From assembly GCA_963754535.1 (NCBI GenBank), contig CAVWGG010000027.1:62001-126000 (forward strand): a stretch of 64,000 nt of DNA, in the 5' to 3' direction. Under the pieces are notes generated by a model. That model had not been told where the DNA came from. It did not search any database and saw only the letters and a program-made list of their open reading frames with translations. A program made the translations under genes and the position numbers. The stretch comes from RPQJ01 sp963754535 (lineage in GTDB: Bacteria; Pseudomonadota; Gammaproteobacteria; Steroidobacterales; Steroidobacteraceae). This document shows positions 10,863-20,379 of the stretch, in pieces; within the stretch, counting starts at the first letter, position 1; each line of letters opens with the position of its first letter.

Positions 10863-10987
10863 GTGAATCGATCTCCCTTTGCCTCTGGTTGGCGTGAGTG
10901 GCGCCGGTGGCGGACACCGGCGCGGCTGACCTGAGGACGCTATTCCTCACGCCCTGCGCCGTCAACAAGGGAAAAGTGCAGCCGGAG

Positions 10988-13738
10988 TCAGCCCGTGCCC
11001 TGCAAACCGTGCGCGATGCCGTTCACCGACGTCACCAGCGCTGGAAACAGCCGCAAGTCCGGGTCGTCACCGTCGCGAAGCTTGCCGTTCGGCGACCCTG
11101 CCTCGCGCCAGCGGCGCAGCAAGTGCACCTGCATCAGGTGGATCGGGTCGACGTAGGGGTTGCGCAGCCAGATCGATCGCTGCAGCGTGGGTTCGGCGTC
11201 GAGCAGCCGCGCGCAGCCCTTGAGCTGCAGGACGAGGCGGCGCGTCAGTTCGTACTCCTGCCGGATCGTCTTCGAATAGCGCTCGACGTCGCCCAGGTAC
11301 AGGCGCTCGTAATGCCAGGCGATGTCCATGTCGGCGCGGGCGAGCCGCATTTCGACGTCGTCCATGAGCCCTTCGAAGAACGGCCAGTCCCGGTACATGT
11401 CGGCGACCAGCGCCTCCCCGTAGCGGTCGATGACCGCCGCCAGGCCCGTGCCGGCGCCGAACCAGCCCGGCAGCATGTGCCGGCTCTGGGACCACGCGAA
11501 CATCCAGGGCACCGCGCGGATGGTATCGACGCCACTGCCACCGCCCCGCACCAGGGGCCGGGAGCCGATCTGCATCCGCTCGATCACGTCGACCGGCGTG
11601 ACCGCCTGGAAGAACTCGAAAAAGTGCGGGTCGTCGTGGACGAAGCTGCGGTAGCGCACGCGGCTCGCGTCCGCGAGCAACTGCATCGCGTCTTCCCAGC
11701 CCGGCTTGATCGTTTCGCGCCGCTCGCCGGCGACGGCCAGCGCCAGCGTGTTGAGGGCCTGCTCGAACGTGCGCAACGCGATCGGCTGCAGGCCGTAGCG
11801 GTCGTTGATCGTTTCGCCCTGCTCCGTGACCCGCAGCTGCCCGCCCGAGACGGTCGTGGGCAGGCTGCTCACGACGGCCTCGGTCCGGCTGCCGCCGCGA
11901 CTGATCGACCCGCCGCGGCCGTGGAACACCATCAGCTGCACGCCCGCCTTCTGGCAGGCGGCGAGCATGGCCTCCTGCGCCTTGCGCAGCGCCCAGCGTG
12001 ACGAGGCGATGCCCGATTCCTTGTTGCTGTCGGCATAGCCGATCATCACGATCTGACGGTTGCCGCGTGCGGCCAGGTGATCGCGATAGATGGGATCCGC
12101 GAGCAGGCGGGCGAGCGTCGGCCCCGCTGCATCGAGCGCCGCTACCGATTCGAACAGCGGCGCGACGTCGAGCGCGACCTGCCCGGAGACGTTGTCGACC
12201 AGGCCCGCCCAGCGGGCGAGCAACAGCACGGACAGCACGTCGTCGATGTCGCGCGCCATGCTGATGACATACGACCCGACAGCGGCCTGGCCGTACCGGT
12301 GCCGGCAATAGTCCATCGCCTCGAATACCCAGAGCGCCCGCTTGCCCGCGGCTTCGAGCACGTCGGGCGGCGATTCGTCGCGGGCCAGCGCGTCCCGCAA
12401 CCGGTCGATGCGCTCCTCAGCCGGGCGTGTATCCCAGCCTGGTTCGTCGAGGGCACGACCGACGATCTGGCGGTGCACCTCGGCGTTCTGCCGCACGTCG
12501 AGCGTGGCGAGGTGCAGCCCGAAGGTTCGCACCCGGCGCAGGAACCGGCGGATGAGGAACAGCCCGGCATAGCGGCCACGGTTGGCCTCGAGGCTGTTCA
12601 CGATGATCTGCAGGTCGTCGGTCAGCTGCTCGACGCGCTCGTACTGGCCCGAGCGGTGGTCGTAAGTGGCGCGCAGCCGCTCGGCGACCTGACCGAGCAG
12701 CACACGGTACGGCATCTCGTCGTGGCCCGACGGCGCACTCGCGCGCGCAGCCGGCACCACCGACTTGTAGTGCTCGATGCGATCGCGCAGGGGCTGCGGG
12801 ATGCCGGGTGTGCGCCGCTCGCTCTGGCTCAGCTTTTCGGCGAGGCGCTGCGCCTCGAGGAAGTAGCGATTGACGATCAGCGCGTGATGACGGGCACAGC
12901 TCTCGCGGATGGTCTTGGCGTGCACGTCCGGCAGGCCGTCCATGTCGCCACCGACCCAGGAGCCGAAATGCAGCATCTCAGGGACTTTCGCGTTGCGCGC
13001 TTCGTCGCCAAAAATGAGCACCAGCGATTCCTCGATCTCTTCGTAGAAAATCGGGATGACGTCGTAGACGATTTCGACGAGAAAGAAGAGCACGTGCTCG
13101 CGCTCGTCGGCGATGGTCAGCTTTTCGCGCGAGTTGTCGGCAGTCTGCCAACCGGTCGTAAGTTCGCTGCGCACCCGTTCCAGCGTGTTGCGGCGCTCGA
13201 CCGGGCTCAGCGAAGGATCGAGCCGCGTCATCAGCAGGCTCGCGATGCGTTGTTGCTGGCGCAGCAGGGTGCGGCGCGTCGACTCCGTGGGGTGCGCAGT
13301 AAGTACAGGCTCGATGCTCAGGTGCCCGAGCAGCTCGACCACCTGCGGCAGGCCGTAACCGATCGCGCGCAGCTTCTGGAAGCATTCGGCGAGACCGCCG
13401 GGCTGGTAGGTGCTGCTGTCGTTGAGGTACTGCCGGCGACGGCGCACGCGGTGCACCTTCTCGGCCATGTTCACCATCTGGAACCACGTGCCGAACGCCC
13501 GGATCAGTTCGGCCGCCTGATCCGGGGAGCGGCTGTCGGCCCGCACGACCAGCTGCACCGCCGCTTCCGGATCGCCGTCCCGGCGGCGGATCGCGATCTG
13601 ACGGTCGCCCTCCACTTCCTCGAAGAAGGCATCGCCGCCCTGGTCCCGCAAAACCTCGCCCACGAGACCGCCGAGCGTGTGGACGTCCTCGCGGAGCGCC
13701 GCATCCTTGGCCGTGAACGAAATGTCTTTGCGTGCCAT
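10988..13738 (-). CDS. ppc: Phosphoenolpyruvate carboxylase
   Basis: A 916-residue enzyme that carboxylates PEP to oxaloacetate, the anaplerotic supply of the citric acid cycle. The catalytic histidine motif is VLTAHPTESTRRTLLRQQ, the lysine/glycine loop is MIGYADSNKESGIASS, and the active-site arginine segment is FHGRGGSISRGGSRTEA. The C-terminus ends SVNGIAHGLQGTG, the family's usual NTG-type end, so the protein is complete. The ORF stays open upstream to 13849, but the start at 13738 (MARKDISFTAKDAALREDV) gives the normal length and N-terminus. It is monocistronic and divergent from the TonB receptor gene. Confidence 0.97.
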   Translation of the reverse strand: MARKDISFTAKDAALREDVHTLGGLVGEVLRDQGGDAFFEEVEGDRQIAIRRRDGDPEAAVQLVVRADSRSPDQAAELIRAFGTWFQMVNMAEKVHRVRRRRQYLNDSSTYQPGGLAECFQKLRAIGYGLPQVVELLGHLSIEPVLTAHPTESTRRTLLRQQQRIASLLMTRLDPSLSPVERRNTLERVRSELTTGWQTADNSREKLTIADEREHVLFFLVEIVYDVIPIFYEEIEESLVLIFGDEARNAKVPEMLHFGSWVGGDMDGLPDVHAKTIRESCARHHALIVNRYFLEAQRLAEKLSQSERRTPGIPQPLRDRIEHYKSVVPAARASAPSGHDEMPYRVLLGQVAERLRATYDHRSGQYERVEQLTDDLQIIVNSLEANRGRYAGLFLIRRFLRRVRTFGLHLATLDVRQNAEVHRQIVGRALDEPGWDTRPAEERIDRLRDALARDESPPDVLEAAGKRALWVFEAMDYCRHRYGQAAVGSYVISMARDIDDVLSVLLLARWAGLVDNVSGQVALDVAPLFESVAALDAAGPTLARLLADPIYRDHLAARGNRQIVMIGYADSNKESGIASSRWALRKAQEAMLAACQKAGVQLMVFHGRGGSISRGGSRTEAVVSSLPTTVSGGQLRVTEQGETINDRYGLQPIALRTFEQALNTLALAVAGERRETIKPGWEDAMQLLADASRVRYRSFVHDDPHFFEFFQAVTPVDVIERMQIGSRPLVRGGGSGVDTIRAVPWMFAWSQSRHMLPGWFGAGTGLAAVIDRYGEALVADMYRDWPFFEGLMDDVEMRLARADMDIAWHYERLYLGDVERYSKTIRQEYELTRRLVLQLKGCARLLDAEPTLQRSIWLRNPYVDPIHLMQVHLLRRWREAGSPNGKLRDGDDPDLRLFPALVTSVNGIAHGLQGTG

Positions 13739-13897
13739 GGCCGCGAGGGGGGCGGAGAACTTGGGTGGGGTCCGGGGCGCGGCGGGCGGTGGTGATGAAT
13801 CAGGAACGAGCGACTTTGCGAATGCTAGCAGAGCCCGCGCCCGCCGCACTGTTGCTACGGGGCAACATTGGCAGGAACGGGCTGCGCCCAGCCAGCT

Positions 13898-13927
13898 TGT
13901 CCTATTGTCTTACTTTTATTGTAACTT
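13898..13927 (+). promoter_or_regulatory. Candidate promoter of the TonB-dependent receptor gene
   Basis: In the 273-base gap between ppc and the receptor gene there is one clearly AT-richer block (about 13897-13927). TTGTCC (13898) and TAACTT (13922) are spaced 18 bases apart and point toward the receptor start at 14012. Both boxes are imperfect. I see nothing else recognisable in this gap. Confidence 0.3.
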
Positions 13928-14011
13928 CGCCGGAACGGATGATATGTTCGGCGCGAGCCTGGGGAGCCGGCCCGTTGGGGCACATCCGACCTTTCAGTAC
14001 GGGGACCACAC

Positions 14012-16607
14012 ATGAAACATGGCAAGACTCGATTGTTCGCCCTCGCGGCCGCGCACGGCGCATCGCTCCTCGCGGTACCGACGGTGCTGCAGGCCGCAGA
14101 GACCGGTCAGCTCGAAGAAATCGTGGTGACCGCGCGACAGCGCGAAGAGCGCATCGAGGACGTGCCGGTCTCGATCACTGCCTTCACGGCGTCGGAGATC
14201 AAGAGCGCCGGCATCGAGCGCCCGCAGGACTTCATCGCGCTGACGACGGGCGTGTCGCAGGTGCAGACGGCAGAGGCCGGCGACCTGCAGGTCAACATCC
14301 GCGGCATCAACACCGGTCGCGACTCGGAGACCAACTTCGCGCTCGTCATCGACGGCGTGCTGCAGACCAACCCCCAGGCGTTGAACCAGGAGCTCTCGGG
14401 CATCAGCCAGATCGAAGTCCTGAAGGGCCCGCAGGGCGCGCTCTACGGCCGTAACGCGCTGGCCGGCGCGCTGATCCTGACCACGCGCAAGCCGGGCGAC
14501 GAATGGGACACGGAACTCATGGCCGGCATCGGCACGGAAAACAGCTACAAGGGCAGCTTCTACATGGGCGGCCCCATCACCGATTCGGTGAAGGGTTCGA
14601 TCTCGGCCTACACCCGCAAGACCGACGGCCAGTGGAAGAACCTCAAGAACGACTGCGACGACTGCGTCGATAAATTTGAAGAGTCCGGTATGTCCGGCCG
14701 CCTGCTGTTCGAGGCCCTCGGCGGCGAGTTCGACGTCAAGGCCAAGTACTCGCAGCTCGAGTCGGGCGCGATCAACTTCAATGCGTCGATCGCGCTCGCC
14801 GACGTTGCGCCGTTCGTCGGCGCCGCGTTCTACGAGGACGCCAACAAGCACAACTTCCGTTACATCAACAACGTCAATCCGGAGAACGAGCAGGAGAACG
14901 TCAACCTCTCGATCAAGGGCGACTGGGACGTCGGCATCGGCACGCTGACGAGCTACCTGGCCTACAACGACCAGACCAACTACTTCCTGACGGACGGCAC
15001 CAGCGATGCGTTCCTGCTGTACGCGCTCGACGCCACCTGCCAGGCCTCGAACGACGCGAACCTGACGGACCCGGGCTACGAAGCACCGTTCTTCGGCATC
15101 CCGTCGAGCATCTGGTTCACGCCCGCAGGCGGCGGCGCAGCCGGATTCCTGCCGCCGTACGGCCCGTCCACCTGCGGCGGTTACCAGTACCAGCAGCGCG
15201 ACCAGGAAGACCTCAGCCTCGAAGTCCGCCTGACGTCCCCCGGCGACCAGCCGCTGCGGTGGGTGGCCGGTGCGTACTTTGCGGACATCGACCGTCACGT
15301 AGTCGTGTCGCAGGGCTCGGACCTTGCGCAGGGCTTCAAGGCGCGTCCGTTCGTCTCGAGCGCCGGCCCGAACCCGACCGACCTGCTGTATGACGACGAC
15401 TACAGCAGCAAGGTCTACGCCGTGTTCGGCCAGATCGCCTATGACGTGATGGACAACCTCGAACTGGCCCTCGCCCTGCGCTACGACAGCGAAGACCGCG
15501 AAGTGAGCAACAACGTGCCGGTCTGCACGAGCACGGACACCACGTCCTGCCGCGCGCAGACGCCGGGCTTCAGCTTCTTCAGCAACCCGTACATCAACCC
15601 CGCGTACACGGTGAACCCGGCCTACGCGACGTCCGGCATCCCGAACCGCAGCGAGACCTTCGACCAGTTGCAGCCGAAGATTTCAGCCAACTGGAAGCTC
15701 ACTGACGACTTCGCGGTGTTCGCGTCCTACGGCTACGGTTTCCGCAGCGGCGGCTTCAACTCGTCGGGCAGCGCCGCCACCGTGGACACGTTCTACGGCC
15801 TCGCCGGCAGCACGCCGCTGTGCCTCGGAGACAACACCACGGGCCCGAACGGACCGGTCTACGCGCCGGCCTGCAATGCGTCGTCCCAGCTCAACCTCAC
15901 GGACGTCAACGACACGTTCAAGCAGGAAGTCTCGAAGGCCGCCGAACTCGGCTTCAAGTCCTACTTCCTGGATCGTTCGGTCAGCGTGAATGCGGCGCTG
16001 TTCTACACGACCGTCGAAGACATGCAGTTCTTCAACTTCTTCGCCGGCCCGTTCGGCCTGCTGCGCGCGGTCACCAACATCGACGAAGTCACGATCAAGG
16101 GCGCCGAGATCGACGCGCGCTGGCAGATCAACGACATGTTCACGGTGTTCGCGGGGTATGGCTTCACCGACGGCAACATCGACAAGTACAGCGGCCGCCC
16201 GTACACCGAAGGGCAACGAGGTGCCGTACGCGCCGGAGTACACGGGCAATATCGGCGCCGAAGCCACGTTCCCGCTCACCGAATCGCTGTCCCTGATCGC
16301 GCGCGTCGACGGCTCCTTCGTCGGCGAGACCTGGTTCCACCCGGTCCAGGAAGAGCGCCTGCCGAACCTGTTCGGGTACTTCGGCTTCGGCCAGGGCGAG
16401 TTCTCGAAGCAGGTGCGCGACCCGTACGCGGTCTTCAACGCCCGCCTCACCTTGCAGGGTGAGCGCTGGGGCGTGACGGCCTGGGGCCGCAACATCGGCG
16501 ACGAGGACTACCTCGCCGAGATCATTCCGGCGCCGGAGTTCGGCGGCTCGTTCGTCCACGACGCGCCGGGCAACTCCTACGGCGTCGAGATGAACTACCG
16601 CTTCTGA
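14012..16607 (+). CDS. TonB-dependent receptor, frameshifted near the C-terminus
   Basis: An outer-membrane TonB-dependent transporter of about 864 residues. A signal peptide is followed by the typical QLEEIVVTARQREERIEDVP start, the plug domain (VNIRGINTGRDSETNFA, VLKGPQGALYGRNA) and a long beta-barrel. The original frame becomes nonsense after GRPYTEG at about 16211. The barrel continues in the next frame as NEVPYAPEYTGNIGAEA and ends at the C-terminal signature GNSYGVEMNYRF (stop 16605-16607), with the terminal aromatic residue needed for BAM insertion. Removing one G from the GGG at 16211-16213 restores the reading frame, which suggests a homopolymer indel. The substrate is unknown; this IEDVPVSITAF-type N-terminus is common in large receptor expansions of this clade. 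Confidence 0.85.
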
Positions 16608-16621
16608 CCTCTCACTCCCCT

Positions 16622-16647
16622 CCCTCTCCCACTGCGGTGGGAGGGGG
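16622..16647 (+). terminator. GC-rich hairpin after the TonB receptor gene
   Basis: CCCTCTCCCAC (16622-16632) pairs with GTGGGAGGGGG (16637-16647) over a TGCG loop, with one T-G wobble. It starts 15 bases after the receptor stop and ends before the GNAT gene. No T-tract follows. Its sequence is close to the hairpin at 10249-10273. Confidence 0.5.
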
Positions 16648-16684
16648 TTGGGGCGAGGAACTGCGGTGCTAAACTCAGCGCCGC

Positions 16685-17179
16685 TTGAACACCCCAACCG
16701 ACTTCGTGCTCCGACCGATCACCGCCGCTGACGACGCGGCGATGGCGCAGGTCATTCGTACCGTGATGCCTGAATTCGGCGCGTGCGGGCCGGGTTTCGC
16801 CTTGAGCGATCCTGAGGTGGACCACCTGAGCGTCGCGTACTCCGTGCCGCGCTCCGCGTATTTCGTCCTCGTGCGCGACGGCAGCGTCGTCGGTGGCGGC
16901 GGCATCGCGCCGCTCGCGGGCGGCGATCCGGACGTGTGCGAGCTGCGCAAGATGTACTTCCTCGGCGAGGTTCGTGGGCACGGCCAGGGCCGACGCATGC
17001 TGCAGCAATGCATCGCTGCCGCACGCCAGTTCGGCTACCGCCGCTGCTACCTCGAGACGCTCACTGGCATGGATGCCGCACAGCACCTCTACACCGACGC
17101 GGGCTTCAAGGTGCTCTGCGGTCCGCTCGGCGCGACGGGCCACTTCGCCTGCGACCGCTACTACTCACTCGATCTCTGA
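16685..17179 (+). CDS. GNAT-family N-acetyltransferase
   Basis: A 164-residue acetyltransferase. The N-terminal strand and helix are FVLRPITAADDAAMAQVI. The acetyl-CoA binding motif A is ELRKMYFLGEVRGHGQGRRML at about residues 85-105, with the R/Q-x-x-G-x-G/A loop given by RGHGQG. The C-terminal motif B-like region is YLETLTGMDAAQHLYTDAGF. This arrangement resembles the group annotated as YafP/amino-acid-like acetyltransferases; the acceptor is unknown. The only start after the upstream in-frame stop is the TTG at 16685. The CoA-transferase gene begins 10 bases after the stop, so the two are probably co-transcribed. Confidence 0.8.
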   Translation: MNTPTDFVLRPITAADDAAMAQVIRTVMPEFGACGPGFALSDPEVDHLSVAYSVPRSAYFVLVRDGSVVGGGGIAPLAGGDPDVCELRKMYFLGEVRGHGQGRRMLQQCIAAARQFGYRRCYLETLTGMDAAQHLYTDAGFKVLCGPLGATGHFACDRYYSLDL

Positions 17180-17189
17180 CGCACGCCCG

Positions 17190-18386
17190 ATGCTGCCCAC
17201 ACTGCCTCTCACCGGCCTTCGAGTCCTGACGTTCGAGAACTTCGGCGCGGGGCCGTTTGGCTCGATGTACCTCGCCGACCTCGGCGCCGAGGTCATCAAG
17301 ATCGAGAACCGCGACCAGGGCGGCGATGCCACGCGTTCGATGGGCCCGTTCTTTCTCGGCGAGCACGACAGCCAGTTCTTCCAGGCGTTCAACCTCAACA
17401 AGAAGAGCGTGACGCTGAACCTGAAGCACGCAGCCGGGCGCGAAGCGTTCCACCGGCTCGCGCGCACGGCGGACGTCGTGCTGAACAACCTGCGTGGCGA
17501 CCAGCCCGAAAAACTCGGCCTCGATTACGCGACGCTAGGTCCGATCAATCCGCGCGTGCTCTGCGCGCATCTCTCGGCCTACGGGCGCGACAACGAGCGC
17601 AAGGGCTGGCCGGGCTACGATTACCTGATGCAGGCCGAAGCCGGTTACCTGCACCTGAGCGGCGAGCCGGATTCGCCTCCTGCACGCATGGGTCTCTCGA
17701 TCGTCGACTACATGACCGGCATCACGACGGCGGTCGCGATCCTGTCGTCGCTGGTCGGCGTGCTGAAAGGCGGCCGCGGGCACGACATCGACGTCTCGCT
17801 GTTCGACGTCGCGCTGCACCAGCTCACCTACCCCGGCGCGTGGTACCTGAATGCCGGCTACCGCACCGAGCGCCTGCCGCGCAGCGCGCATCCGTCGACC
17901 GTGCCGGTGCAGCTGCAGCGCACGAGCGACGGCTGGATCTTCATCATGTGCATGACGCAGAAGTTCTGGAGCGAACTCGTCCGGACGCTGGAGCGGCCGG
18001 ATCTCGGCACGCACCCGGACTACGCAACGATCGAAGCGCGACGCGCACACCGCGATGCGCTGACGGCCGTGCTCGATGAAGTGTTCTCGACTGCGACGAC
18101 CGCCGACTGGCTCGGAAAGCTGCAGGGCGTGTTGCCGGCCGCTCCGGTCTACGACCTGCCGCAGGCACTCGAAAATCCTTACCTTCGCACCATCGGCATG
18201 GTGAAGGACCTGCCCCACCCGGCGCAGGAGGGTTACCGCGTGCTCGCCAACCCGATCAAGCTCGACGGCGAGCGGCTGCCGAGCCAGCGTGCGCCACTGC
18301 TCGGTGAACACACCGACGCCGTCCTGCGCGAACTCGGTTACGACGCAGCAGCGATTCTGGAACTGCGCGCCAAAGGCGCGACCTGA
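17190..18386 (+). CDS. CaiB/BaiF family (class III) CoA-transferase
   Basis: A 398-residue class III CoA-transferase, which moves CoA between carboxylic acids. The N-terminus (LTGLRVLTFENFGAGPFGSMYLADLGAEVIKIE) is the family hallmark, followed by FNLNKKSVTLNLKH and NLRGDQPEKLGLDYATL. The acidic segment GLSIVDYMTG lies in the region that carries the catalytic aspartate in this family. The C-terminal VLPAAPVYDLPQALENPYL is also typical. Length is normal. The acid substrate cannot be assigned from sequence. The start at 17190 directly follows the GNAT gene. Confidence 0.88.
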   Translation: MLPTLPLTGLRVLTFENFGAGPFGSMYLADLGAEVIKIENRDQGGDATRSMGPFFLGEHDSQFFQAFNLNKKSVTLNLKHAAGREAFHRLARTADVVLNNLRGDQPEKLGLDYATLGPINPRVLCAHLSAYGRDNERKGWPGYDYLMQAEAGYLHLSGEPDSPPARMGLSIVDYMTGITTAVAILSSLVGVLKGGRGHDIDVSLFDVALHQLTYPGAWYLNAGYRTERLPRSAHPSTVPVQLQRTSDGWIFIMCMTQKFWSELVRTLERPDLGTHPDYATIEARRAHRDALTAVLDEVFSTATTADWLGKLQGVLPAAPVYDLPQALENPYLRTIGMVKDLPHPAQEGYRVLANPIKLDGERLPSQRAPLLGEHTDAVLRELGYDAAAILELRAKGAT

Positions 18387-18410
18387 GCCAACCCGGAGCA
18401 AAAGAAACCA

Positions 18411-18434
18411 CTGCTTTGCTAACAGGCGAAGCAG
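18411..18434. terminator. Hairpin after the CoA-transferase gene
   Basis: CTGCTTTGC (18411-18419) pairs with GCGAAGCAG (18426-18434), with one wobble, across a six-base loop, 25 bases after the stop at 18386. A second weaker stem (CTCGG with CCGAG, about 18447-18471) follows. The rest of the 163-base gap to 18550 holds nothing I recognise. Confidence 0.4.
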
Positions 18435-18549
18435 GGGCACCAGCAACCTCGGTTAATCGGTATCAGCCGAGTACTTGGTGAACCTGCATGCGGCCGCTTG
18501 CGCCTCAGTGCCGCGGCCGAAGCGTTTCCAGGGGCGCCGAAGACTCGCT

Positions 18550-19356
18550 TCAGGGCGCCACGGGTGTCAGGAAATCGTGCAGCACCCGCCACGAGCGGCC
18601 ATCGCGCTGCCACACCCGCACGTACACGGCGCGCACCTGCGGATCGCTTTCGCGTGCCGCCCTCTTGTCCACCAGTTCGCCGTGGGTCACGGCGAGGTCC
18701 GCACGGGCTGAACCCGTCACGGAACCGATCGTGATCGCCTTGACGTCGATGCTCGATGAATCGGTCACGCGCAGGTTGCGCAACCCGGAGTTCAGCTTGC
18801 GCTCGACCGCGAGCAGCTTCTCCAGCGTCGGCGATGTTCCATCACAGGGACGGCCTGCAGGCGGCACGGCTGCAGGCATCGATGACAGGCTGATCGACTG
18901 GTCCAGCACGATCCGCCACTCGGCGCCATCGGTGCGACGCCAGACCGTGAGGTACTGGCCGGTGTCTGCGACCTTGCTGTCCCTGGCCGTGTAACTCCAT
19001 GTGCCCAGCGTCACGGCGAGACTCGAATCGCAGGCCGTCTCGGCCACCGCCGGAGCCCACTCGAGTCGACCAGTCGCCGGCTCGTGCGTATCGAGCCAAT
19101 CCCGCGCACGCACGGGCAGCGGGCGGAACACCACGGCATCGTCGGCGAGGAAGCGCTCGTAGGCCGCACGAATGCCGGACTCGAGCGCCATCTGCGCGAA
19201 GTCGCGGTCCGTCACAATGACGTCGGGCGCGGGTTCGGCGGGAACTTCTGTCGGCGCAGCGCGACAAACCTCGTAGCCCGCAAGCGAGGCGCAGGCCAGC
19301 AAGGTCGCGTGCAGGAAAACCCGGTGGATGCCGGGCAACGGGCGAAACATGTTCAT
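18550..19356 (-). CDS. Exported NTF2-like (SnoaL/DUF4440-type) protein
   Basis: A 268-residue exported protein. Residues 1-33 form a signal peptide (FLHATLLACASLAGYEVCRA). The mature part shows two copies of an NTF2-like pattern. The first has RDFAQMALESGIRAAYERFLADDAVVFRP and GTWSYTARDSK ... GQYLTVWRR. The second covers KLLAVERKLNSGLRN ... VTHGELVDKRA ... VYVRVWQRDGRSWRVLHDF. Such domains bind small molecules or act as steroid-isomerase-like folds, but no catalytic residues can be assigned. It is divergent from the Ysc84-like gene, with 134 bases between starts. Confidence 0.6.
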   Translation of the reverse strand: MNMFRPLPGIHRVFLHATLLACASLAGYEVCRAAPTEVPAEPAPDVIVTDRDFAQMALESGIRAAYERFLADDAVVFRPLPVRARDWLDTHEPATGRLEWAPAVAETACDSSLAVTLGTWSYTARDSKVADTGQYLTVWRRTDGAEWRIVLDQSISLSSMPAAVPPAGRPCDGTSPTLEKLLAVERKLNSGLRNLRVTDSSSIDVKAITIGSVTGSARADLAVTHGELVDKRAARESDPQVRAVYVRVWQRDGRSWRVLHDFLTPVAP

Positions 19357-19490
19357 TCTTGTCCGGGGCAGATCGTCGCCGGCACAAGGTTATCCTGCCG
19401 CGTGCGGCCGCGCCCACCCGCCCGGACGATCCGCGGGCGCATTCTGTTAAAGTCACGGGAATCATCACTTTGCACGATACCCAGAGCACC

Positions 19491-20315
19491 ATGAAGAGAA
19501 TCGTCGCCACGTGCCTGTCGCTGTTCCTGGCAGCCACCCTCGTCCTGCCCGCGCAGGCACAAGCGGACTCCAAGACCGACCAGAGACTGCTGCGCTCGCA
19601 GCGAGTCTTCGAAGCATTTTCCGACCTGACCGAGCAGAGCATCCCCAGCTGGCTGCTCGAGCGCGCGTACGGCGTGGTCGTCGTGCCGGGCGTGGTCAAG
19701 GTGGCCCTCACCCTCGGCGGACGCGGCGGCAAGGGCGTCATGGCCGTGCGCAACCCCGATGGTACGTGGAGTGCCCCGACGTTCGTGAACCTCGGCGGCG
19801 TGAATTTCGGCTTCCAGTTCGGCGTGCAGTCGACGGACGTGATCCTGGTGCTGATGTCCCGCGAAAGCGTCGAAGGCATCGCCGGCGGCAAGGTAACGCT
19901 AGGCGCCGATGCCAGCGTCGCAGCCGGACCGCTCGGCCGTTCGTCGTCAGCGGCGACCGACGCCACGCTCAGCGCGCAAGTGTTGTCCTATTCGCGGGCT
20001 TCGGGCCTTTTTGCGGGCGTCGCGCTCGATGGCACCGTCATTGCTATCGACAAGGCCGCCAACGAGTCGGCGTACGGCATTTCGGGGGTGCTCGCCTCGC
20101 AGATTCTCGAAGGCAAGGTCACGAGCGTGCCGCCAGCCGCGCAGGAATTCACCGCCGCACTGACGCGCGCGACGAAGGCACCAGCCTCCAGGACCGCACC
20201 GGCTGCCCCCGCCGTCAGCCCGACGCCAGCCGTCACGCCCGCGCCGTCCAACGAACCGGCCAGGACCTATCCGATGGAAGACCCGAATCCCGGTGCGCCG
20301 CCACCTTCGGGCTGA
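19491..20315 (+). CDS. Exported SYLF/Ysc84-domain lipid-binding protein
   Basis: A 274-residue protein with a clear signal peptide (MKRIVATCLSLFLAATLVLPAQA). The SYLF domain (about residues 25-215) has the family phrases AYGVVVVPGVVKVALTLGGRGGKGVM, FVNLGGVNFGFQFGVQSTDVILVLMS, KVTLGADASVAAGP and YSRASGLFAGVALDGTVI. SYLF proteins bind phosphoinositides in eukaryotes; bacterial homologues are periplasmic or membrane-associated with little known function. A proline/alanine-rich low-complexity tail (about 225-274) follows. The ATG at 19491 is chosen because it opens the signal peptide; the frame is open further upstream. Confidence 0.8.
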   Translation: MKRIVATCLSLFLAATLVLPAQAQADSKTDQRLLRSQRVFEAFSDLTEQSIPSWLLERAYGVVVVPGVVKVALTLGGRGGKGVMAVRNPDGTWSAPTFVNLGGVNFGFQFGVQSTDVILVLMSRESVEGIAGGKVTLGADASVAAGPLGRSSSAATDATLSAQVLSYSRASGLFAGVALDGTVIAIDKAANESAYGISGVLASQILEGKVTSVPPAAQEFTAALTRATKAPASRTAPAAPAVSPTPAVTPAPSNEPARTYPMEDPNPGAPPPSG

Positions 20316-20379
20316 CCTCGAACTGAGCAGACGCGCGGTCCGGTGGCGAGCCGCGCTTTAACCTGAGGGGAAAGGCGCG

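Noticed and set aside
12077..13795. Plus-strand open frame (572 codons) opposite ppc
   Set aside because: Antisense shadow of a highly conserved gene in GC-rich DNA; the product has no domain-like features.
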